Source: JBIOJM01 sp044450785
GTDB taxonomy: Bacteria > Planctomycetota > Planctomycetia > Isosphaerales > Isosphaeraceae
Assembly (NCBI GenBank): GCA_044450785.1
Contig: JBIOJM010000174.1
Span: 1-19,877 of the forward strand
Direction of reading: 5' to 3'
DNA length: 19,877 bases
Shown: piece after piece, positions 14,096 to 19,877 of the stretch
Layout of the letters: every line of letters starts with the position of its first letter
Position numbering within the stretch: the first letter of the stretch is position 1
Notes under the pieces: generated by a model
What the model was told of the DNA's origin: nothing
Databases searched by the model: none
What the model saw: the letters and a program-made list of their open reading frames with translations, nothing else
Program-made: the position numbers and the translations under genes

Positions 14096-15253
14096 ATGAT
14101 CAAAAAAACCACGTATCTCTTACCGTTTATCGCGGCGGTCCTGTTCATGTTTGAAGTGGGCTACGTGGTGTGGTCACGGCAGACCCCGCCGCCTGCGGAG
14201 TCGGTCGTCACGCCGCCGACCGTGCCCCGGGGGCTTCGCGCGATCGCCGGCGCCGGGCTGATCGAGGCGAAACGGGAGAACATTCCGATCGGCACTCTGG
14301 TGGCGGGCGTCGTCACCGAGGTGTACGTCAAACGGGGAGACATGGTCAAGAAGGGAGACGCGTTGTTCCGGCTTGACGACCGCGATTTGCAGGCCCAGCG
14401 CAAGGTTGCGGTGGCCAACCTCGGGGCCGCTGACGCCCAGCTCGAGCGTCTCCTGGCCGCTCCGCAGCAAGGTGACATCCCGACTTCCGAGGCGGCCGTG
14501 GAGGAAGCGAAGGCCCACTACAGCGACTCCGAGGTTGCCTACCGCCGGTCGGAGACGCTTTTCGAGCGGAATGCCGAGGCGGCTCAGGATCGAGACCGCG
14601 ACCGGTACACATTTCTTGCCAACAAGGCCACGCTGGCGCGGATGGAGGCCGATCTCAAGCGACTCAAGACCACCTGGGAGAAAGACAAGTTGGTGTACCG
14701 CGCGGCAGTCGAGCAGGCGCGAAGCCAGCTCGAGAGCATCAAGATCAACATCGAGCGGCTGGTCGTGCGGGCCCTGGTCGATGGTGAGGCCCTCCAGGTT
14801 CATGTGCGCCCGGGCCAGTACGCCGGCCTGGTCTGGAACGAGCCTTTGATCGTTCTGGGCGACATCCGCGAACTTCACGTGCGGGTGGACATCGATGAGC
14901 AGGATCTTCCCTACTTCGCGCGGGGCTCGAGTGCCATTGCGACTTTGAAGGGGCGCCCGCAGGTGAGATTCGCGCTCACCTATTTCGACACCGAGCCGTA
15001 CGTAATTCCCAAGCAGAACCTCACCGGCTCGAACTCCGAGCGCGTCGACACGAGGGTCCTCCAGGTCCTGTATTCCTTACCCGAGAAGACATCGATTTCC
15101 TTGCATATCGGCCAGCAGATGGACGTCTACATCGAAGCGGTCAGGCCCCCCGAGGGGATCGTGCTCGATGTTGACCCCATGAAGGTCAGGAAACCGTTCG
15201 AAGACGAGCCTCGCGAAGCGGGTGGGGGAACGGACCCAGGCTCGCCGCGTTGA
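14096..15253 (+). CDS. HlyD/DevB-type periplasmic adaptor protein
   Basis: 385 residues, ATG 14096. One N-terminal transmembrane anchor (about 6-26). A lipoyl/biotinyl-like half-motif follows at about 63-100 (GTLVAGVVTEVYVKRGD, then KKGDALFRLDDRDLQAQ), then a coiled-coil region (about 100-220, rich in A, E, R, L) and the second barrel half (about 220-255, NIERLVVRALVDGEAL). A beta-barrel region ends near GQQMDVYIEA. This is the classic membrane fusion protein layout that links an inner-membrane exporter to an outer-membrane channel. It follows the permease by 56 bases containing a hairpin. No outer-membrane factor or ATPase gene follows it. Confidence 0.9.
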   Translation: MIKKTTYLLPFIAAVLFMFEVGYVVWSRQTPPPAESVVTPPTVPRGLRAIAGAGLIEAKRENIPIGTLVAGVVTEVYVKRGDMVKKGDALFRLDDRDLQAQRKVAVANLGAADAQLERLLAAPQQGDIPTSEAAVEEAKAHYSDSEVAYRRSETLFERNAEAAQDRDRDRYTFLANKATLARMEADLKRLKTTWEKDKLVYRAAVEQARSQLESIKINIERLVVRALVDGEALQVHVRPGQYAGLVWNEPLIVLGDIRELHVRVDIDEQDLPYFARGSSAIATLKGRPQVRFALTYFDTEPYVIPKQNLTGSNSERVDTRVLQVLYSLPEKTSISLHIGQQMDVYIEAVRPPEGIVLDVDPMKVRKPFEDEPREAGGGTDPGSPR

Positions 15254-15837
15254 GTGTGAACAATTCGCGTCGCCCTGTGTGGAGCGGCCAGAGAGGTGAC
15301 CGGGTGAACGGGCCGTTGGGCCGTCGAGCGCCGTCGCGGCCGAGGTCGACGCCGCAAGGGCCTCGACGTGGTTCTGATCGGCCAGCCGGCCGCGAGCCGT
15401 GCCGCGGGCGTGGCACAGGCTCAACTCTTCGGTGAAGGCGTGAGCTAGGCTTTCTTGTTCCACTGGGATTCGAGACTGCATTGATCGAGCCCAGCCGTTG
15501 GACAAGACGGGGGTGTCTGGTTGGGCCGACTTGACGGCGAGATCTTCTTGTTGGAGGCGCCGGCGAGTTTTCAACTCCGTCAGCCGAGGCGGTCGCATTT
15601 GTCTTGCGGCTGGCCTCGGCATTCTTTCGCCTCGGCCGTTCGCCTCGACCACTCCGTCGTGCTCGTCGCGCGGAGTTGCCCGGTCCGGCCGAGCGCGCGG
15701 TCCGAGCCCCGGATCTCGACGTGACCTCCCGAAACGATTTCGTGGAGCTTCTCTTATCGCTCGTCAACGCCTGCGATCGATCCGATAAGGCTGGTCACGG
15801 TCCAGCGATTGGAGCGATCGCCTATACTCGAAAGCAA
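15254..15837. other. Gap of about 580 bases without a confident gene
   Basis: Overlapping open frames exist on both strands, but none has a ribosome site, a recognisable domain or steady composition. The minus-strand frame around 15300-15560 (with QSRIPVEQESLAHAFTEE) reads a little like a decayed coding region, which I cannot assign. No clear terminator for the exporter operon is visible. Confidence 0.5.
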
Positions 15838-16386
15838 ATGGCGCTGCTGATTGAAGTCGTGGGTGGCGAGCATGCTGGCATCCCTCCCGCGATCGAGAGT
15901 GTCGCAGAGTCGTTTGAGCGTCATGCAAGCGATCCGAAGCCCGTCATCGACTGGTGTCGGTCGGCGGCCTTGTTCTTCCCTGCCGGCCAGTTCCCGAAGG
16001 TCACTGACCGCTCGCTGGAGGCGTTCGGTGAGCTGGCCGCCGCCGGGATCATGGAGCCGCTGCCTGGCGCGGATGGCAACACAGAGGCCGATTACCGCTT
16101 CACCGAGGATGGCTGGGCGCGGCGGCAGGAACTGCTCAGCGAGGCGGAGGAACGGATCGAGCGGGAGCGGTTCGAGCCGCCCGACGCGAGCAATCTGTCG
16201 GAGGCGGCTATGGAGCTGCTGCGCCGTCGGCTGGCTGGTGATCGGGAGGTGACGGACGCCAACCGGCCACTCTATCGCGAGCTGGTGGCGGCGCGGATCA
16301 TGGATCCGGTCTCGACGTGGGTGGGCGGCCCGGAGTCGGTGTTCCGTTTCAGCCGCGCGGGCTGGGAGCGTCGGGAGGAATGGTAG
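15838..16386 (+). CDS. Unrecognised protein with two copies of a GIMEP...GWARR domain (paralog 1)
   Basis: 182 residues from ATG 15838. The start is uncertain: the frame is open upstream (GTG 15721 is an alternative) and no ribosome site is clear, but a TATACT lies 11-16 bases before this ATG. Two related units are visible. Unit a (about 55-100) has VTDRSLEAFGELAAAGIMEP, then YRFTEDGWARRQELL. Unit b (about 120-182) has LSEAAMELLRRRLAGDREVTD, YRELVAARIMDP and FRFSRAGWERREEW. The helix-helix-strand-strand pattern resembles a small winged-helix domain, which is inference. The gene is paralogous to 16691-17221. Function unknown. Confidence 0.62.
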   Translation: MALLIEVVGGEHAGIPPAIESVAESFERHASDPKPVIDWCRSAALFFPAGQFPKVTDRSLEAFGELAAAGIMEPLPGADGNTEADYRFTEDGWARRQELLSEAEERIERERFEPPDASNLSEAAMELLRRRLAGDREVTDANRPLYRELVAARIMDPVSTWVGGPESVFRFSRAGWERREEW

Positions 16387-16399
16387 CTCAAAAGCTCGG

Positions 16400-16478
16400 T
16401 ATACCGCTCGGCGAAATCCCTGGCGTGCGCCGCCGGATCGTGCCACATAGGCCTGGCCGACGGTGGCGTGCCGATCAT
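16400..16478 (-). pseudogene. 5' fragment of a second copy of the 176-residue gene
   Basis: On the minus strand this encodes MIGTPPSARPMWHDPAAHA and on to FAERY, matching residues 17-43 of the intact gene at 17125-17655, with DNA similarity over about 90 bases. The match then stops and the reading continues into the antisense of paralog 1. The rest of the gene is missing. The remaining 200 bases to the next gene hold nothing I recognise apart from a short GC-rich direct repeat near 16478-16502. Confidence 0.7.
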
Positions 16479-16690
16479 GGCCGGCGGCCGGAAGCCGGCG
16501 GCCAGCTTCGTAGGGGATTGGGTGACGATTTACACGGTTGACGAGCTGTGGCGACGGGTAGACGGGGCCGCGTTCCTGTCCCGTAGACACGACGAATTCA
16601 CGGAGGCGGTGGAAAAACGGCCAAGACACCGTTTGGCAAAAGACATTCCACGTCTCGCCACCCTGCTGTAAGATGCCGCCGGAGGTACCC

Positions 16691-17221
16691 GTGCAGACCA
16701 TCGCCCTATCCGAAACTGCCGTCGCCGTCCTTCGCTTCCGCGTCAAGGGCTGGCGTTTCCCGGTCAGGGAGCGCGACCGCGATGCCTACGACGAACTGGT
16801 CGAGGCCGGCATCATGGAGCCGGATGGCAAGGATTTCCGGTTCACCGAGCGAGGCTGGGCGCGGCGAGACGAGCTGCTCGCCGGCGCCGAGGCGCACCTC
16901 CGCAGCCTGGAGCCGCGACTGACGGATCGGCTCGAGCTCTCGCGCGCGGCCAGAAGAACGCTGGCGCGGCACCTCGCGGGCGATCATGAGGTCACCGACG
17001 CCAATCGCGAGGACTACCGTGAATTGGCGCGGGCGGGGATCATGGAATCGGTCGGGACGTTCACAAAGGGAGATGATTGCGTCTTCCAGCTTACCCGGCA
17101 GGGTTGGGATCGCCGCGAAGAGTCTCAGCGCCCCTTGCGTCGCCTTTCTGCCTCCGCCATCTCCCGGAGCCTTTCCCGGGCCTTCTCACGGATCGTCAGG
17201 GGTGTTTCCGCCGCGCGCTGA
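16691..17221 (+). CDS. Unrecognised protein with two copies of a GIMEP...GWARR domain (paralog 2)
   Basis: 176 residues from GTG 16691, chosen because GGAGGT (16681-16686) precedes it; ATG 16673 in the same frame has no ribosome site. Unit a (about 6-64) has LSETAVAVLRFRVKG, YDELVEAGIMEP and FRFTERGWARRDELL. Unit b (about 83-144) has LSRAARRTLARHLAGDHEVTD, YRELARAGIMES and FQLTRQGWDRREE. Unit b is nearest to unit b of paralog 1, so a two-unit gene was duplicated whole. Paralog 1 stops right after WERREEW, while this copy runs 32 residues further through the antisense of the convergent gene's 3' end. Function unknown; a DNA-binding-like fold is a guess. Confidence 0.66.
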   Translation: MQTIALSETAVAVLRFRVKGWRFPVRERDRDAYDELVEAGIMEPDGKDFRFTERGWARRDELLAGAEAHLRSLEPRLTDRLELSRAARRTLARHLAGDHEVTDANREDYRELARAGIMESVGTFTKGDDCVFQLTRQGWDRREESQRPLRRLSASAISRSLSRAFSRIVRGVSAAR

Positions 17222-17655
17222 ACCGCTTCCGCATGGCTGATGCCGGATGCCTCGGCGTGCTCGTGCGCGATGATCTGGTCGAGCCGGTCCCGCAGGCGAT
17301 CCATCGCCCATTTCTCGCCGATCTTCGGGCCGTATATCCTGGTCATCAAATCGGTGTCGAACAATCCGGCATCGGCGTTGATCTTATTCCCAACCACGCC
17401 GCCGGTTCCCTGGTGAGGAAAGAACGCGCGCCATTGACCCCGATGATCGGGGTCGGGACGACCGATCTGATGATTCGGGATGCCCAATTCCATCATGCGA
17501 TCGGCGACGGCCAGGTCGATGTCCTCGGCGTAACGATGGGCGAAGTCCCTCGCGTGCGCCGCCGGATCGTGCCATATAGGCCGCTGGGTTGGCGGCGTGC
17601 CGATCATGCCGGGCTTGCGGCGGAAGAAATCGGCGATGCGGCGGAAGGGGTTCAT
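17125..17655 (-). CDS. Hypothetical protein with HEHAEA motif
   Basis: 176 residues, ATG 17655, weak ribosome site. The N-terminus is basic (NPFRRIADFFRRKPG), followed by RPIWHDPAAHARDFAHRY (25-42). The middle has a hydrophilic PDPDHRGQWRAFFPHQG segment and GGVVGNKINADAGLFD. The C-terminal third has LDQIIAHEHAEASGISHAEA, then AAETPLTIREKARERL and a basic end. The closely spaced histidines and glutamates suggest a metal site, possibly enzymatic, but I cannot name the family. It converges with paralog 2 and overlaps it by 97 bases. A truncated second copy lies at 16400-16478. Confidence 0.66.
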   Translation of the reverse strand: MNPFRRIADFFRRKPGMIGTPPTQRPIWHDPAAHARDFAHRYAEDIDLAVADRMMELGIPNHQIGRPDPDHRGQWRAFFPHQGTGGVVGNKINADAGLFDTDLMTRIYGPKIGEKWAMDRLRDRLDQIIAHEHAEASGISHAEAVQRAAETPLTIREKARERLREMAEAERRRKGR

Positions 17656-17913
17656 GCCGCCAGCCTATCGCATCGGAGATCGTCGCGCAACCAGGCCGAC
17701 GCGCGCGGCGCTCAAGCCGCGGCAGTGCGCCTTGGCCGACGGGCCGGAGCGCCGAACTGCGAGGGATTCGTGTTGCCACCAGGCCTCGGCTGTCGCCATG
17801 ACGTCTTCCCGATAGAGTCTGTCAGCACCCCCAAAGAAAGCGACATTCGCGCCCACCGCTCACGGGAAGAGCGCGCCGTCCGCTTCACGGTCGTCGACTT
17901 GATCGACATTTTC
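17656..17913. other. Gap downstream of the alpha-CTD/sigma4 gene
   Basis: No confident gene. On the minus strand, short frames such as GTG 17856 to 17665 (63 codons, GANVAFFGGADRLYREDVMA) lack a ribosome site. They could be decayed remains of the C-terminus of the large upstream gene or simple noise. Confidence 0.4.
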
Positions 17914-19877
17914 TCACAGTGCAGACTCTGCCAGGGCAGACCCCGCATTCGGCGTGGTAATGAGCCATTCGGCGCCCCCCACTCGCTCCAGTGCGACAGA
18001 AGGTGTCAGACCAACCGCTTGCGCGGCGGTAACGAGGCCGTAGGGATGGAACTTGACTCGCGCGAGCGCATTCTGCTGTAACAGAACGGCGATCTCCTCG
18101 GCCGGCCGCGGACACAATTGCCGGCAGAGATCCAACGCCTTGATGAGGGTCGGCGTCCACGAACTTGCCAGAGCGAGCCTTCGCTTCACGCGTTGAACGA
18201 GCTGCCGGGCCCGTTCCCCCGTCACGCCACTGGCGGCCCCGGCCATTTCCAATGTTCGAGGGCCATGACCGTCCCACCCGAGGAATTCAAATGCGAGTTT
18301 TTTATGGGCGAGGCTTGCTGAGGCGGCAAGCTCCGACAACTCGTCCTCCAGCGCCATCGAGACGCAGCGAATGCCAAACGCACGCACCCGAGCAATTCGA
18401 TCGGCCAGCGGTTCGGGGAACCAGCAGTCGCGCACGCGGTTGACGACCGCTTCACAGAGGTCCGAGAGAGCCGGCTCATGGCCAACCGGCGGCGCTGCGG
18501 GCGTGAAGTAGCGGAAGATGTCGAGCAGTACCAGCAGGTCCGACACGGATCGTTCTCCCAACCCGTTTGTTCTCAGCAAGTCGCGCGGCGTTAAGTACAT
18601 GAGCGCGGTCAGCTTTGTTAGCCGTGCTTGGCGCAGCCAGCGCGCCGTTTGATACGAGAGCGGGCACCTTAGCAGATCGATATCGTAGCGCGGTGGCTCG
18701 GCAAGCAGGGGATGTTCCAGCGCAAGCCGCCCGGCGGCGAACGCATCCTGCATTTCCCTGCGCGGATCGTCGCTCGTCAGGAGACGGGGTGCCAGTCGCG
18801 CGTCATAGACGCCGACGTCCTTCGACCAGGGCTCCTCGGCGAGCAATCGGGCCTCGCATGTCAGTCGGGGCGCGAGCGTCAGAGGCCCTAGCTCATACAG
18901 CTCGGTCGTTTGCGGGCATGCTCCCTCGGTCTCGATCGGCTGGTGGGCTCCGTCCACGGCAGTGAGCAGGTCCACCATGCACTTCAGACCGAAGCCGGGG
19001 ATTGCGAGCAGTTCCCGCAGGGATCGGCGCTCCAGTTCCTCGGCAAAGACCAGCCTTTCTCGCATCAGGCAGTTCCACGTCCGAGTGTGGATGGGAAGGC
19101 GAGACAGGTCGATGGTGGATGCGACCCCGTCGGGAAAGGCCGGCCCCGAGAGATCGAGCCATCCCGCGGTGATCGCGCGGCTCAAGAGCTCTGCCAGCCA
19201 ATTCAAGAGCTGACGATCCGCGGCGCGCTCGCCGACCAGAACTCGCCCGCGCGCGACAGACTCGAACGAAGTGCCCGGAGCCAGCTTCAGGGCTTGCACG
19301 AGCGGGGCCGGCACGGTTCCTCTGAATACCGATTCCAGTGCACCGGGCACGAGGCACCGCCGGCCATACCCGCCGATTGCTCTGGGACCCCGATGATGCG
19401 TGACTCCGTGCCATTGCGCTTCTAGCTCAGTGGGCGGCCCCGCAGCAAGACCCTTGACGTGAGCGGCGTCAGTATCCGTCGCCTGCGTTGCTCCCTCGAC
19501 CGCCGTCAAGAGGTCGACCAGACACCTGACGCCGAACCCGGGAATCTCCAGCAATCGCCCGAGCGACTTTCCGCGGAGCGCTTCGGTCGAGCTCAGCGAT
19601 GCCCTCTTCAGGCAATTCCGTGTTCGCGTCGATACGGGAAGGCGCTTCAGGTCCACACTGGGGGGTACGCCGTCAGGAAAGGCCAGGCCCGTCATGTCCA
19701 ACCTGCGGGATTTGATCGCGGGATTCACGAGTGCTGTCAATTGATTCAGAAGGTGTCGATCCAGGCTGCCGCGCGGCACGTCGACCCAGACTGGATCGAG
19801 ACTCTCGAACGACGAGTTTCGAGGGAGCTTGAGGGCACGCACGAGCCGAGCGGGGATCAGGCCGACCACTACCCCTC
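17914..19877 (-). CDS. Protein with three RNA polymerase alpha-CTD-like modules and a sigma region 4-like HTH (5' end probably outside)
   Basis: At least 651 residues counted from a GTG at 19869. The frame stays open to the window edge, so the start is uncertain. Three alpha-CTD-like helix-hairpin-helix modules lie at about 70-125, 250-306 and 396-452. Modules 1 and 2 keep the equivalents of E. coli alpha R265 and N268 (R82/N85 in TRTRNCLK; R263/N266 in TRTWNCLM) and the P-G-F-G turn. Module 3 has Q407 and R410 instead, so its DNA contact has probably changed. Residues about 1-128 and 183-311 are direct repeats of one longer unit (LVxALKLxxxxSFES...FPDGV...alpha-CTD). A sigma region 4-like HTH follows at about 536-568 (RTLEMAGAASGVTGERARQL). 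No polymerase core domains are present. A multi-site DNA-binding regulator is the likely role; partners are unknown. Confidence 0.8.
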   Translation of the reverse strand, partial: GVVVGLIPARLVRALKLPRNSSFESLDPVWVDVPRGSLDRHLLNQLTALVNPAIKSRRLDMTGLAFPDGVPPSVDLKRLPVSTRTRNCLKRASLSSTEALRGKSLGRLLEIPGFGVRCLVDLLTAVEGATQATDTDAAHVKGLAAGPPTELEAQWHGVTHHRGPRAIGGYGRRCLVPGALESVFRGTVPAPLVQALKLAPGTSFESVARGRVLVGERAADRQLLNWLAELLSRAITAGWLDLSGPAFPDGVASTIDLSRLPIHTRTWNCLMRERLVFAEELERRSLRELLAIPGFGLKCMVDLLTAVDGAHQPIETEGACPQTTELYELGPLTLAPRLTCEARLLAEEPWSKDVGVYDARLAPRLLTSDDPRREMQDAFAAGRLALEHPLLAEPPRYDIDLLRCPLSYQTARWLRQARLTKLTALMYLTPRDLLRTNGLGERSVSDLLVLLDIFRYFTPAAPPVGHEPALSDLCEAVVNRVRDCWFPEPLADRIARVRAFGIRCVSMALEDELSELAASASLAHKKLAFEFLGWDGHGPRTLEMAGAASGVTGERARQLVQRVKRRLALASSWTPTLIKALDLCRQLCPRPAEEIAVLLQQNALARVKFHPYGLVTAAQAVGLTPSVALERVGGAEWLITTPNAGSALAESAL

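Noticed and set aside
15077..15652. 191-codon minus-strand ORF downstream of the adaptor
   Set aside because: It overlaps the 3' end of the adaptor gene in antisense, has no ribosome site or recognisable domain, and has shadow-like composition.
15754..16746. 330-codon minus-strand ORF across paralog 1
   Set aside because: It is antisense to a gene whose domain is repeated in paralog 2. Its apparent order comes from the GC-rich third positions of the plus-strand gene.
1..19877. CRISPR arrays, tRNA or rRNA genes
   Set aside because: No regularly spaced direct repeats, cloverleaf with CCA-type end or rRNA-like sequence was seen on either strand.

Overview
The window comes from a high-GC planctomycete, probably of the Isosphaeraceae or a close relative. 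The evidence is a cytochrome-type DUF1549/DUF1553 protein paired with a Tat-exported DUF1501 protein (a hallmark of Planctomycetota), a secreted protein with an LEDR motif near its N-terminus, and expanded multi-domain transcription-factor-like proteins. Assignment below phylum level is inference. No rRNA, tRNA, CRISPR array or intact insertion sequence is visible.

Layout. (1) 135-4879, plus strand: a three-gene operon with an exported haem-motif protein (DUF1549/DUF1553), a DUF1501 protein and a sugar phosphate isomerase/epimerase-like TIM barrel. (2) 4880-5580: a convergent intergenic region holding an unusual element, two inverted copies of a repeat of about 86 bp around an AT-rich core of about 285 bp. 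A third copy sits at 1-135, directly before the first gene. (3) 5581-11063, minus strand: a compact stress operon. In transcription order it encodes an alpha/beta hydrolase of dienelactone hydrolase type, a DksA/TraR zinc-finger protein, a tandem universal stress protein, a DUF2267 protein, a YbaK-type aminoacyl-tRNA deacylase-like protein, a possible 61-residue small protein, a phosphoribosyltransferase, and a bacterial eRF1-like protein (baeRF family) with a zinc ribbon. The content suggests control of transcription and translation under starvation or redox stress. (4) 11225-11835: two homologous cassettes, each with a sigma70-like promoter, about 80 nt of structured leader and a Rho-independent terminator. 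One precedes the stress operon and the other precedes a separate 83-residue gene (11417-11668). They look like a duplicated small RNA or attenuator family and are the most novel signal here.

(5) 12200-15253, plus strand: a proline- and glycine-rich exported protein, a DevC/FtsX-type permease and an HlyD/DevB-type adaptor. This is an exporter operon with no ATPase in the window. (6) 15838-17655: a tandem duplication. Two paralogous genes carry repeated small domains with a GIMEP...FRFT..GW.RR signature. Each is followed by a convergent minus-strand gene, which is intact in the second unit and reduced to a 5' fragment in the first. (7) 17914 to the right edge, minus strand: a large protein with three RNA polymerase alpha-CTD-like modules and a sigma region 4-like helix-turn-helix, probably running out of the window at its N-terminus.

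How they work together. The stress operon and the 83-residue gene are probably co-regulated through the shared leader. The 11.8-12.2 kb region is a divergent control region between the stress genes and the exporter operon. Regions 6 and 7 look like lineage-specific accessory DNA.
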